Positions 15,701 through 24,805 of a DNA stretch of 47,527 nt are shown piece by piece. The DNA is from HIMB11 sp965657135 (GTDB lineage: Bacteria; Pseudomonadota; Alphaproteobacteria; Rhodobacterales; Rhodobacteraceae): contig CBFHNF010000018.1 of assembly GCA_965657135.1 (NCBI GenBank), forward strand, positions 1 through 47,527, read 5' to 3'. Under the pieces are notes generated by a model. The model did not search any database. It was not told the origin of the DNA and was given only the letters and a program-made list of their open reading frames with translations. How positions within the stretch are numbered: position 1 is the first letter of the stretch; every line of letters begins with the position of its first letter. Made by a program: the position numbers and the translations under genes.

Positions 15701-16822
15701 TCAGTTCAGATAATCCATCGGATCGACGCTTTCCAATCCTTTGCGTACTTCGAAATGCACAAAAGATGGATTTCCAGATGGAACCTTGGCAATGCCTTGT
15801 CCGCGCAATAGGTTATCGCCTTTGGCAACCATAATATCCGACAGGTTTGCATAAACGGTCAGCAGGTTGTCAGAGTGTTTCACAACAACAATCGGGACCT
15901 GGTTAACATCGGTGGTTACTGCGGCGACGACACCATCCATGGCCGATACAACGGTCGTTCCAGCGGGCGAAGAAATATCAATACCATCTGTTTTCCCTTT
16001 GGCGTATTCGCGGATGATTTTACCCTGAACGGGATATCCCATGCGTCCACCGGTTCGCGTCGCAACGGGTTCTGGTTTTGGTTCTGGGGTGCTTGCAACT
16101 TCAGGCTCAGGTTTTGGCAATGGCTTTTCGGCACTCGGTGGAGTGGGTGTTGCGCTGCCCGCGCCTGGGGTAGATGTTGGTGGAACAGGTGCTACAGTTT
16201 CAGCTGGAAGCGGTATCAAAAGATACTGTCCCTCGCGAACGGTGAGATTGGCGTCCAAGTTATTCCATTCCGCTAATGCACTGACCGTGACGTTATACAA
16301 CCGTGAAATCGTGAATGCCGTCTCGCCGCGCACCACCTTGTGACGGATTGGTTCGATTCCTTCACTGCTGGGGGGCATAGATTTGGGTTCAGACGTTTGT
16401 GCATTATCAATCGCAGCATTCGCCAGTTCAGTCACATCAATGGGTGTATCCTCGGCCGTTGGAGCAGGCGCGGCTTCCAGTTTTTGAGGCAAGGCGACAA
16501 TTGTGCCTTGGGCCAATGGTTCATCTACCTTTAATCCATTGTAGCGGGCGATAGGGCCGGCGGCTGTGTTTAAACGTTCAGCGATTTTGGCAATCGTGTC
16601 ACCTTCAAGCGCTTCAACGACTTGATAGGTTGGATAGGAAATGACACCGCGCTCGTCTGCCACGGGTTTGGCGCGGGATGCGTTTTGCGCCGCTTCGGTT
16701 GTATCGTACTGGCCCCCACGCAGATCAATGTCAAAATTTTCAAGGTTGCCACACGCGCTGACGCCAAGGAAAAGTACAGCCGATACTGGCCAGGTTATCG
16801 GTTTCAGTGTTTTAATGCTCAT
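15701..16822 (-). CDS. nlpD: NlpD-like lipoprotein with two LysM domains and degenerate LytM domain
   Basis: 373 aa. The signal peptide ends in the lipobox VSAC (Cys24), so it is a lipoprotein. Two LysM peptidoglycan-binding domains follow (about 62-115 and 160-208), then a Pro/Glu-rich linker and a LytM/M23 domain (259-373). Three metal/catalytic His positions are changed: Thr278 in the HxxxD block (Asp282 kept), Asn326 in the YxHL block, and Phe354 in HxH (His356 kept). This fits a non-catalytic activator of cell-wall amidases, like NlpD and EnvC. The operon surE-pcm-nlpD is conserved in many Proteobacteria, which supports the name. Confidence 0.92.
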   Translation of the reverse strand: MSIKTLKPITWPVSAVLFLGVSACGNLENFDIDLRGGQYDTTEAAQNASRAKPVADERGVISYPTYQVVEALEGDTIAKIAERLNTAAGPIARYNGLKVDEPLAQGTIVALPQKLEAAPAPTAEDTPIDVTELANAAIDNAQTSEPKSMPPSSEGIEPIRHKVVRGETAFTISRLYNVTVSALAEWNNLDANLTVREGQYLLIPLPAETVAPVPPTSTPGAGSATPTPPSAEKPLPKPEPEVASTPEPKPEPVATRTGGRMGYPVQGKIIREYAKGKTDGIDISSPAGTTVVSAMDGVVAAVTTDVNQVPIVVVKHSDNLLTVYANLSDIMVAKGDNLLRGQGIAKVPSGNPSFVHFEVRKGLESVDPMDYLN

Positions 16823-16881
16823 CGTTTCGGATCCCCATTTATAATGGTTAAACTGCCTCGTTTATTATTATATAGTCTATA

Positions 16882-17526
16882 TTATACATCTTTTCCCATT
16901 CCTTCAACGAGTGGGACAAAGCGCACAGTGCGCAGATCATCATAATCAAACCCAGTTTCCGTTCTGGTGACACGGATCAGGCTTTGAACCGTATCAGATT
17001 GTCCAACTGGAACGACCATTATGCCGCCCGGTTTTAGCTGTGATAATAGCGTTCCAGGGGGGTCTTCAGCTGCTGCGGTGACGATGATGCGATCAAAGGG
17101 TGCCTGATCTGGTAGCCCATGTGACCCATCGGCTAAAATCGGCGTAATATTGCTTAGATCAAGCTCGCGAAACACCTGTGTTGCTTCGCGAACAAGCGGA
17201 CGATGGCGTTCAACGGTATAAACACGACGAGCTAAAAGGCTTAGAATTGCAGCCTGATAGCCTGATCCTGTTCCAACCTCTAGGACCTTGTCGCGCGGCC
17301 CTACCTTTAACGCTTGCGTCATCAAACCAACCACTGAGGGTTGTGATATCGTCTGACCACATGCGATGGGTAGGGGCATATCCTCGTACGCGCGCGCCGC
17401 AAAAACGCCCGATACAAAATGTCCCCGATCAATGCGTTCCATTGCGGTTAAAACGCGACTATCTGTTACACCCTTTGAGCGCAGGGCAAACAAAAATTGC
17501 ATCTTGAGTTCGGGGTCAGCATCCAT
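16882..17526 (-). CDS. pcm: protein-L-isoaspartate O-methyltransferase
   Basis: 214 aa, PCMT family. It uses S-adenosylmethionine to methylate isoaspartyl residues in damaged proteins, beginning their repair. The motifs ACGQTISQP, SAM-binding VLEVGTGSGYQAA and VTAAAEDPP are intact. The ATG at 17526 is 6 bases after the surE stop, the usual surE-pcm order. A 59-base A/T-rich gap (runs of TTATTA/TATA around 16860-16890) separates it from nlpD and may hold a secondary promoter. Confidence 0.96.
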   Translation of the reverse strand: MDADPELKMQFLFALRSKGVTDSRVLTAMERIDRGHFVSGVFAARAYEDMPLPIACGQTISQPSVVGLMTQALKVGPRDKVLEVGTGSGYQAAILSLLARRVYTVERHRPLVREATQVFRELDLSNITPILADGSHGLPDQAPFDRIIVTAAAEDPPGTLLSQLKPGGIMVVPVGQSDTVQSLIRVTRTETGFDYDDLRTVRFVPLVEGMGKDV

Positions 17527-17532
17527 GGGGCG

Positions 17533-18300
17533 TTACGCACGATCTAAAACATCATAGGCCGTGAAATCGGCCCGCATGGGGGTGATGGAAATATATCCAT
17601 CCAAATTCACCCCTGCATCCGTATGCGCGCCAACCTCGACATGTTGGTTCCCGCCTTTAACATACAGAAATTCACGATTGTTTGGTGCTGTCTGCATGAT
17701 GGCTGAAAACTGGCTGCCTTTGCGACGGCCTTGGGGGGCAAATTTATGTCCCTTTACCTCTGAGGCTGGAACGGGGGGGAAGTTGATATTGTAAAAGATG
17801 TCATAATCGGACGAATTTTCATCACTGCGCGCAATGAGGCTTCGCAAAACATCAACGCCGTGCACATGGCTCGCTTCAAACGGGTCCGCAGTTTCATAAT
17901 TCTGCGGGCCCAAATATTGTGACAGCGCAAATGATTTTATACCCTGAAGCGCTCCTTCTAATGCGGCCCCAATTGTTCCAGAATACAGCACATTTTCGGC
18001 AGAATTATTGCCTCGGTTGACCCCAGAAAGAATGATATCAGGACGTTCAGGCATGATATGATACAGCCCTGCTAATACACAATCCGCGGGATACCCATCC
18101 ACAGAATATCGCTGATCTGATATCTTGTTGATCAGCATTGGTGCTGTGTAACTGACGCAATGTGCGACGCCAGATCGTTCTTGGGTAGGTGCAATCACCC
18201 AAACGTCGCCTATATCCCCCGCCAGTTCAAACGCGATCTTTTCCAGCGCCTTGAGCCCGGGTGCATTAATACCATCGTCGTTTGTGATTAAAATGCGCAT
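17533..18300 (-). CDS. surE: 5'-nucleotidase SurE
   Basis: 255 aa, the normal family length. The metal-binding NDDG is at the N-terminus (MRILITNDDGINAPGL) and the second motif is SGVNRGNNSAENVLYSGT. SurE dephosphorylates nucleoside monophosphates and other phosphate esters and supports survival in stationary phase. It is the first gene of surE-pcm-nlpD on the minus strand; 84 bases separate it from the upstream SDR gene, so it may have its own promoter. Confidence 0.97.
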   Translation of the reverse strand: MRILITNDDGINAPGLKALEKIAFELAGDIGDVWVIAPTQERSGVAHCVSYTAPMLINKISDQRYSVDGYPADCVLAGLYHIMPERPDIILSGVNRGNNSAENVLYSGTIGAALEGALQGIKSFALSQYLGPQNYETADPFEASHVHGVDVLRSLIARSDENSSDYDIFYNINFPPVPASEVKGHKFAPQGRRKGSQFSAIMQTAPNNREFLYVKGGNQHVEVGAHTDAGVNLDGYISITPMRADFTAYDVLDRA

Positions 18301-18384
18301 TACTTGCCCTCAAATTGTCCGCTCTTAATCTAGGACATAGAGGAGCAGGGAGGTTGGAGCAAGCTTTTGCTGCGGCGCGTGTGC

Positions 18385-19032
18385 TTAGTTACCAAGATAG
18401 TCCGACAATAGGGTATGTGCGACATCATTGACCGGGCTGAGAGAGCTGCGATCTTCGCCTGGGAAAAACCGTGCGCGTGTTGCAGTTGGCATTCCCGGTG
18501 GGGTCACGATGTGTACCTTTGGACCGGTCTTTTCAGATTCTTTGGCCCAGCTTCGCGCCAACGCGATTTGCGCGGCCTTTGAGGCCCCATAGGCACCAAA
18601 AAACTTTTCTCCGATGTGGGTGTCGTCAAAAAACATTGCGTGTCCATCCTCTCCCAAAAGAGGTGTCACATATGAAATGAGTATTCCCGTTGTTTTTACG
18701 TTCAATTGGATCGATTTATCCCAATCGCGTTCGTCCATGGTTGCTGCAGGGCCAATGGGGGCTGCGTGAACTGCTGTATGTGCCCAAAAATTAACCTTGC
18801 CCCAACGGTCAAAGATCGAACGGCATAAATGCGCCATCGCATCTGCATTATTTACATCCATTGGCGCCAATGTGGCCTGTCCACCTTTGGCTTTTATGCG
18901 ATCATCTAATTCTTCAAGCGCGCCAGTCGTGCGCGCGACAGCAATGATATGATGTGTCGGGGCAAGCGTTTCCGCCAAAGCGGCGCCCAAACCACGAGAG
19001 GCGCCAGTGATAAGTGCTATTTTCTGATCCAT
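18385..19032 (-). CDS. SDR family NAD(P)-dependent oxidoreductase
   Basis: 215 aa classical short-chain dehydrogenase. Cofactor motif TGASRGLG (residues 9-16) and catalytic Tyr148-x-x-x-Lys152 (YGASK) are present; the NNAG motif is replaced by AHTAVHA and the usual catalytic Ser appears as Thr138 or a near neighbour. ATG 19032 gives the family N-terminus; the reading from 19068 adds 12 residues. The substrate is unknown. It is the last gene of the long purF-proximal run, 32 bases after DUF2199. Confidence 0.85.
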   Translation of the reverse strand: MDQKIALITGASRGLGAALAETLAPTHHIIAVARTTGALEELDDRIKAKGGQATLAPMDVNNADAMAHLCRSIFDRWGKVNFWAHTAVHAAPIGPAATMDERDWDKSIQLNVKTTGILISYVTPLLGEDGHAMFFDDTHIGEKFFGAYGASKAAQIALARSWAKESEKTGPKVHIVTPPGMPTATRARFFPGEDRSSLSPVNDVAHTLLSDYLGN

Positions 19033-19064
19033 AGAAGCGCGTTTGCAAGAAAAGCGTTTTGTTG

Positions 19065-19653
19065 TCAACCAATCTTGCGAGCGATGCCCGTGTGGCCAAA
19101 TCCCTCTAACATATCCAACAGCATGTCATAGGTTATGCCATCAATTTGAGCGCCATATAGCGGATCTTCTTCAAGTGCGGCATGTGCGATTGGACGTTGG
19201 AAATTGTTTCGCGGCTGAATACAAAAAGGATGCGGACCCCTAAATCCAGGGATTACATTTGCAATCCAGCCAAATTGCATATCCAATGCGCCTTGTTCGC
19301 TGCTTGGATAGCTGTCATGAAAACGATCAAAGCTGGGCTGATCCAAATACCCCCATGTACACAATATCAAACAATACTCGACATCGTGAAATGGTATTAG
19401 CATAACAGTGCGCACAAAATGCTTATCCCCGATGCGGCAAAAATCGTGGGTTAACACATCGCCCTGTGCTGTGAAAAACGTATCATTATCTTGTGGTGGC
19501 TCGGTCTGCGACCATTCTTCAGGGCCGAAATAGGCCAACGACAGTAGATCGCGCAAAGGTACATCGCAACATGGGCAGGTCGCGGTGCCCTCTAATAATG
19601 CGATCCATCGTGTTTCTGGCTCAGGCGTTTCTGTGAACGCAGATTTTTTTCAT
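19065..19653 (-). pseudogene. DUF2199 domain protein with A7-tract frameshift after its start
   Basis: From 19556 downstream the frame encodes about 163 aa typical of DUF2199 (for example GDKHFVRTVMLIPFHDVE and CTWGYLDQPSF, then the RPIAHAALEEDPLYGAQIDG end). Upstream in the same frame the sequence continues through a zinc-finger-like CPCC (near 19566-19577) to codon AAA at 19649, but it contains no ATG, GTG or TTG before a stop. The only ATG (19651-19653) is one base out of frame: it is followed by seven A (19644-19650), where six would give MKKSAFTETPEPE joined to the domain. So the gene is frameshifted by one base, through real mutation, sequencing error or slippage. Function of the family is unknown; it sits 30 bases after purF. 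Confidence 0.75.
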
Positions 19654-19683
19654 CCGATGGTTGGATGAATTTCTTGAAAAATG

Positions 19684-21171
19684 TCACTCAGCGGCCTTTA
19701 CCGCAAATCCCTTTTCAATCATATCCGACGGTGCCACGGGGTATTCCCCCGAGAAGCACGCATCACAATATTGAGGACAAGATGCATTGCGCCCATTTTG
19801 TTCACCGACTGCCCTGTAAAGGCCGTCAAGCGAGATAAATTTAAGGCTATCGACAGCCAGATGGTCGCGCATCTCTTCTTCGGACATGGTTGCCGCAAGC
19901 AGTTTTTCGCGTTGCGGTGTATCAACCCCATAAAAACAAGGCCATGCAGTCGGTGGCGAGGCAATACGAAAATGCACCTCGGCTGCGCCTGCATCCAAGA
20001 TCATTTCTTTGATTTTGCGTGATGTCGTTCCTCGAACCACGGAGTCATCCACCAAAATGATACGCTTCCCTTTCACTAACGCGCGATTCACGTTCAGTTT
20101 TAGGCGCACACCCATATTTCGGATTTGCTCGGTAGGCTCGATAAAGGTTCGGCCCATATATTGGTTCCGAATGATCCCCATCGCAAACGGGATTCCTGAT
20201 TGCTGTGAAAACCCGATTGCTGCTGGTGTGCCGCTATCTGGAACAGCGCAGACCAGGTCCGCATCAACGGGGCTTTCTTTGGCTAATTCCACTCCGATTT
20301 GACATCGGGTTTCATACACAGAACGTCCGCCAATAATGCTATCAGGACGTGAGAAATAGACGTGTTCAAAAATGCAAAAACGTGGGTTTTGTTTGCGGAA
20401 AGGAAAATTGCTGTCTATGCCTTTATCGGTGATGACAACCATTTCACCCGGTTCAACCTCGCGCACGAATTCAGCACCGATAATGTCCAAAGCGCAGGTT
20501 TCAGAACTTAGCGCGTAGCCATCGCCAACCTTGCCAATCACCAATGGGCGCACACCCAATGGATCACGCACACCAATCAATTTTGTGCGTGTCATTGCAA
20601 CAACAGAAAACGCACCTTCGACGCGACGCAGCGCATCTTCCATTCGTTCGGGGATGTTACGCTGAAGAGAACGGGCCATGAGATGAATGATGCATTCGCT
20701 GTCTGACGAACTTTGAAAAATTGAACCGCGTTCAATCAGTTCACGGCGCAGCGCATCAGCATTTGTTAGATTGCCATTATGCGCCAGCGCCGCACCGCCC
20801 ATTGCAAATTCACCGAAAAAGGGTTGAACGTCTCGGATCGCAGCGGCCTTGGAGCCAGCAGTTGAATACCGGACATGTCCGATAGCAAGTTCACCAGGCA
20901 GGGTTTTCATCAAGGATTGTGATGTAAAGTTATCGCGTACATAACCAAAACGTCGTGCAGAATTGAAACCCAGCTCTGGATCGTACGCGACGATTCCTCC
21001 CGCCTCTTGCCCACGGTGTTGTAGTGCGTGCAATCCAAGGGCCACAAAGTTTGAAGCATCGGCGACACCAATCACGCCAAATACGCCACATTCTTCTTTG
21101 AGTTTGTCGTCGTCAAAGGGGTGAGCAGGGGGCATTTGTTTGAAAGACAAGTCCGGAAACTCCGATTCCAT
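19684..21171 (-). CDS. purF: amidophosphoribosyltransferase
   Basis: 495 aa. It catalyses the first step of purine synthesis, PRPP plus glutamine to phosphoribosylamine. The N-terminal glutaminase begins at Cys28 (EECGVFG), so a 27-residue propeptide should be removed. The PRPP motif is ILVDDSVVRGTTS. Near the C-terminus the Cys-rich CPQYCDACFSGEYP is consistent with the Fe-S type. The ATG at 21171 gives the usual propeptide. A 97-base spacer separates it from cvpA; cvpA-purF is a common pairing. Confidence 0.97.
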   Translation of the reverse strand: MESEFPDLSFKQMPPAHPFDDDKLKEECGVFGVIGVADASNFVALGLHALQHRGQEAGGIVAYDPELGFNSARRFGYVRDNFTSQSLMKTLPGELAIGHVRYSTAGSKAAAIRDVQPFFGEFAMGGAALAHNGNLTNADALRRELIERGSIFQSSSDSECIIHLMARSLQRNIPERMEDALRRVEGAFSVVAMTRTKLIGVRDPLGVRPLVIGKVGDGYALSSETCALDIIGAEFVREVEPGEMVVITDKGIDSNFPFRKQNPRFCIFEHVYFSRPDSIIGGRSVYETRCQIGVELAKESPVDADLVCAVPDSGTPAAIGFSQQSGIPFAMGIIRNQYMGRTFIEPTEQIRNMGVRLKLNVNRALVKGKRIILVDDSVVRGTTSRKIKEMILDAGAAEVHFRIASPPTAWPCFYGVDTPQREKLLAATMSEEEMRDHLAVDSLKFISLDGLYRAVGEQNGRNASCPQYCDACFSGEYPVAPSDMIEKGFAVKAAE

Positions 21172-21268
21172 TACGTTGTTGCCTCTTCATACTGGCAATG
21201 CAGGAAAGTGTCACGAAACTATCACAATTAAATCTGGGTTATGCGGATAGCAATCTAAGCGGAGCGCA

Positions 21269-21832
21269 TTATTCGACGTTGCACACCGAGACCAGCTGTT
21301 CGTATTGAACGGTGACCCAACCAAGCGCGCGTTCTGGATTGTTCGCTTCTATCTGAGAAGCCATGTCGCCAAAAACCTTAGCGGATCTACTTTCATCGAT
21401 CATGGGAAGGCTCTGCGAACTCAATACGGCGCTATAGGCGAAAAACGCAATCGCGATTAGGGCGATGCCGCGTAGAACACCAAAAATAAAGCCCAAGACC
21501 TGATCCAATTTACCCAATGCTGATTTATGGATCAAAGATGATAAGAGTGGTGTGAAAAATGACACAATCATCAAAGTTACGGCAAACACGGCAGCAAATG
21601 AAGCAATAATAGATAATTCGCAACTGTCGGCCAAGATTGGACCGATCATTGGAATTTCCTCGATCAGGGGCATGACATTGGGAGCAAACACAAAGGCCAC
21701 GATTGCCGCAGCCACCCAACCTGCTATTGCCATCGCTTCGCGGACCAAACCGCGCGAATACGCAAGAAGTGAGGAAAGCACGATAATCACGGCTACGACC
21801 CCATCGATTACGTTAAATCCTTCCATGGCCAA
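21269..21832 (-). CDS. cvpA: CvpA family membrane protein
   Basis: 187 aa with four hydrophobic segments (about 8-27, 31-50, 70-93, 110-130). CvpA proteins were named from colicin V production and are linked to purine genes and envelope stress; molecular function is not settled. The N-terminal GFNVIDGVVAVIIVLS and the Arg-containing loop SRGLVREAMAIAGWV are conserved. Translation may begin at residue 1 or at Met3. It lies 17 bases after radA and before purF. Confidence 0.93.
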   Translation of the reverse strand: MAMEGFNVIDGVVAVIIVLSSLLAYSRGLVREAMAIAGWVAAAIVAFVFAPNVMPLIEEIPMIGPILADSCELSIIASFAAVFAVTLMIVSFFTPLLSSLIHKSALGKLDQVLGFIFGVLRGIALIAIAFFAYSAVLSSQSLPMIDESRSAKVFGDMASQIEANNPERALGWVTVQYEQLVSVCNVE

Positions 21833-21849
21833 CCACCCTTTTCCTGATT

Positions 21850-23217
21850 CTATGTTATGCCGAAAGTTTCGACAACGAAGGACGCAATATCCGACATTTG
21901 CGCCATATCTATTCCAGTTACGTCGGCCTGTTTCCCACCCACAGGACCTATTGCCCGTGTGAAACCAAGTTTTTGCGCCTCTTTCAACCTATTTTCTGTT
22001 TGTGCGACCGCACGTAGCGCTCCTGATAGGCTGAGTTCCCCAAATACAACACAATTTTCTGCCAAAGGTGTGTTTTCACGTGCCGAAAGTAAGGCCGCTG
22101 CCACGGCTAAGTCTGCAGCAGGCTCGTTGACGCGAATACCGCCCGCAACATTTAAGTAGACATCCAACCCCGAAAACGCGATCCCCGCACGTGCCTCAAG
22201 GACGGCTAAAATCATAGACAGTCGACCACTGTCCCAACCAACGACGGTACGTCTTGGTTGACTTAGAGGACTAGGTGCAACGAGGGCCTGAAATTCGACC
22301 AATACGGGCCGCGTGCCTTCTATACCCGCAAAAACAGCAGAGCCTGGGGCCGCGTGTTCATGATCGGTCAAGAACAAGGCAGAGGGGTTTTTGACCTCTT
22401 CTAAACCCCGCCCTGACATTTCAAACACGCCAATTTCATCTGATGCGCCAAACCGGTTCTTGACAGCGCGCAAAATGCGAAACTGATGCCCCCGTTCGCC
22501 CTCGAAATATAAAACGGTGTCGACCATATGTTCGACAACACGGGGACCGGCGATTTGGCCCTCTTTGGTGACATGCCCCACAAGGATCACAGAGGCGCCT
22601 TTTCGTTTGGCGAATGTGGTCAATTCATGGGCCGCGGCGCGCACCTGTGAAACACTGCCCGGCGCGCTTTCGACAGTATCTGCCCACATTGTTTGAATGG
22701 AATCGATTATGACCAGATCAGGTTTTTCCGTATCCATCGTGGTTAAAATATCACGCAGATTTGTGTCTGCCCCCAGTTGAACATCCGCAGAACCCAATCC
22801 CAGTCGTTGGGCACGCATGCGGACCTGCGCGCTTGCTTCTTCGCCGGAGATATACAAAACCTTCAATCCAGCTTGGGAAAAATGTGCAGCAGCCTGTAGC
22901 AAGAGCGTCGATTTCCCGATGCCCGGATCGCCCCCAACCAAGATGGCAGAGGCTGGAACCAATCCGCCGCCTAAAACACGGTCTAATTCATCAATACCAG
23001 AATTCGTACGCGGCACGGGGGCTTCGTGACTGGCCAAATTAGTCAGCTTGATTGCGCTGCCTTTCATCCCGCCAATCGAACCTTTTTTGGGCCCGACAGA
23101 CAGACCGCTATCCTCGACAATGGAATTCCATTCCCCACAAGCTTCGCAACGACCAGACCATTTTGTCGTGACATTTCCACATGCGGAACAGGAATATGAT
23201 GCGCTTGATTTTGCCAT
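21850..23217 (-). CDS. radA: DNA repair protein RadA
   Basis: 455 aa. The N-terminal zinc finger has Cys10, Cys13, Cys24 and Cys27; the RecA-like ATPase has Walker A GGDPGIGKST and the RadA-specific KNRFG; the C-terminal third is the Lon-protease-like domain. RadA drives branch migration and processing of recombination intermediates. ATG 23217 begins the family N-terminus (MAKSSASYSCSACG). It starts 3 bases after the PqiA-like gene, so it is part of the same transcript. Confidence 0.97.
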   Translation of the reverse strand: MAKSSASYSCSACGNVTTKWSGRCEACGEWNSIVEDSGLSVGPKKGSIGGMKGSAIKLTNLASHEAPVPRTNSGIDELDRVLGGGLVPASAILVGGDPGIGKSTLLLQAAAHFSQAGLKVLYISGEEASAQVRMRAQRLGLGSADVQLGADTNLRDILTTMDTEKPDLVIIDSIQTMWADTVESAPGSVSQVRAAAHELTTFAKRKGASVILVGHVTKEGQIAGPRVVEHMVDTVLYFEGERGHQFRILRAVKNRFGASDEIGVFEMSGRGLEEVKNPSALFLTDHEHAAPGSAVFAGIEGTRPVLVEFQALVAPSPLSQPRRTVVGWDSGRLSMILAVLEARAGIAFSGLDVYLNVAGGIRVNEPAADLAVAAALLSARENTPLAENCVVFGELSLSGALRAVAQTENRLKEAQKLGFTRAIGPVGGKQADVTGIDMAQMSDIASFVVETFGIT

Positions 23218-23220
23218 TGC

Positions 23221-23688
23221 TCATCTATTGCCAGATGGGGGTGAGCGTGACAAGTCAGAAGCAGGTATCACAGAAATTATCACGGACAGCAGAACACAAA
23301 AGCTAAATAAGTAAAGACCCCATTGCGTGTCGACGCGGCCCACGCCGATGACCTTTGCCGCTGTGATATAAAGGGCAATCAGAAATACATCTGCCATCGC
23401 AAATCGCGACAGGATCACCAGTGTCGTCCCCCAAGATTTGGCCGCAAATCCAAAATCAATTGCTGATTTTACAATTGTCTTGGCCATGGGCAAAATCACA
23501 GCAAATAGGGCGACGATGATTGATAAAAATGGATCATCTGACCACAGACTTTGTATGCCGCTGAGAATGGTGATGTCGGACATGCCAAAAAGGGGTAATA
23601 ACCCTGCGCTCATCAATGGGGCAAACCACGACACTGGGTAAAGAAGCAACAATAGAAGGTTTAGGTATTTCAGAGTGTCAAAGCCCAT
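23221..23688 (-). CDS. PqiA-like (paraquat-inducible protein A) membrane protein
   Basis: 155 aa with four hydrophobic segments (about 8-32, 55-75, 85-110, 120-145). The RFAMADVFLIALYITAAKV and GLYLFSFCVLLSV blocks resemble the C-terminal half of a PqiA domain, a membrane partner of MCE lipid-transport proteins. Classical PqiA contains two such domains; this is one. It overlaps the preceding membrane-protein gene by 19 bases and is translationally coupled to the MlaEF block, which suggests a joint role in moving phospholipids between membranes. The assignment is by sequence feel and context, not a certain match. Confidence 0.7.
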   Translation of the reverse strand: MGFDTLKYLNLLLLLLYPVSWFAPLMSAGLLPLFGMSDITILSGIQSLWSDDPFLSIIVALFAVILPMAKTIVKSAIDFGFAAKSWGTTLVILSRFAMADVFLIALYITAAKVIGVGRVDTQWGLYLFSFCVLLSVIISVIPASDLSRSPPSGNR

Positions 23689-24062
23689 AAAGTCAACATT
23701 CCAAATAATAAAAATAAATGCAGCGCATCAACACCGAACATGCGCCCCTGTTTTTGTATCATGGTGTTTAAGAAAACAATAGATGCCAACATCGGGGTGA
23801 ACATACCGTCCCATGTGCGGATCAGGAATTGTGCGATATGCGCCCAGGGTTGTTGATAGATTTGGAAATAGGGTACAATGAAATGTGCCGCGATCCCAGC
23901 AAGGCATATGGACACTGTGATCAATGACAAGAGGCGGCTTATGCCCGGGCGCCACAACACTTTCACACTGGCAAGCAGCAGCAATGTTTCAAGGTAAATA
24001 AATTTTTTCGCCATCAAAAAGATCAATACGTTCATGGATGGTTCGAAAAAATTAGGTGTCAT
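23670..24062 (-). CDS. small polytopic membrane protein of the mla/pqi block
   Basis: 130 aa, four hydrophobic segments (about 10-36, 43-68, 90-107, 112-130). I do not recognise a named family. The start at 24062 is firm because its ATG overlaps the mlaF stop by 4 bases (ATGA). The arrangement of helices is like half of a PqiA protein, and it is directly followed with overlap by the PqiA-like gene, so the two may together equal a split PqiA. It should be read as a probable accessory subunit of the MlaEF transporter. Confidence 0.65.
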   Translation of the reverse strand: MTPNFFEPSMNVLIFLMAKKFIYLETLLLLASVKVLWRPGISRLLSLITVSICLAGIAAHFIVPYFQIYQQPWAHIAQFLIRTWDGMFTPMLASIVFLNTMIQKQGRMFGVDALHLFLLFGMLTLWALTL

Positions 24063-24805
24063 CTTATGGCCTCGATCGGGCCAATTGCGCGACCGTTGAT
24101 GAATTGATCAATGTAGGGATCATCAGAGTGATCCATCTCACCAACGGGTCCTGTCCATTGTATGGCACCTGCATGAAGCATCGCAACAGTGTCCGCGATG
24201 GCGCGCACTGATGTCATGTCATGCGTGATCGTCATTGCCGTTGCCCCCATTTCAACCACGATTTCACGGATTAAATCGTTAATGACGCCTGACATGATTG
24301 GATCAAGACCAGTTGTTGGTTCGTCAAAAAATATGATTTCTGGTTCTGCGGCAATCGCGCGGGCAAGGCTGACGCGTTTTTGCATGCCACCTGATAATTC
24401 TGCTGGATAGCGATCTGCGACTTCGCGGCTTAATCCAACGCGGCGTAATTTTTCAATCGCTATCTCGCGTGCTTCGTCCTTGGGGCGTTTAAGTGATCCG
24501 CGCATCAAACGAAATGCGATATTTTGCCAAACTGGAAGGCTATCAAATAGGGCGCCCCCTTGGAACAGCATTCCAAATCGGGCTAGAAACGCATCTCGAT
24601 CCGCTTGAACGATATCTTGGCCATCTACAAAAATTTTGCCCTGATCCGGTGTGATAAGGCCCAGTATTGATTTCAATAGAACGGATTTACCTGTTCCTGA
24701 TCCACCGATGATGACCATGGATGTACCGCGCGCGATGGACAAATCCACGCCCGTTAGAACATGATTTTGACCAAAGGATTTATGAAGATCTTGCAGCTCT
24801 ATCAT
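24059..24805 (-). CDS. mlaF: MlaF-type phospholipid ABC transporter ATP-binding protein
   Basis: 248 aa. Walker A is GGSGTGKS, signature LSGGMQKR, Walker B IIFFDEPTTGLDP and switch THDM. The signature and length match MlaF, the ATPase that with MlaE drives lipid transport to or from the outer membrane. It overlaps mlaE and the following membrane-protein gene by 4 bases each, so subunit amounts are probably linked. No mlaD, mlaC or mlaB is adjacent. Confidence 0.93.
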   Translation of the reverse strand: MIELQDLHKSFGQNHVLTGVDLSIARGTSMVIIGGSGTGKSVLLKSILGLITPDQGKIFVDGQDIVQADRDAFLARFGMLFQGGALFDSLPVWQNIAFRLMRGSLKRPKDEAREIAIEKLRRVGLSREVADRYPAELSGGMQKRVSLARAIAAEPEIIFFDEPTTGLDPIMSGVINDLIREIVVEMGATAMTITHDMTSVRAIADTVAMLHAGAIQWTGPVGEMDHSDDPYIDQFINGRAIGPIEAIR

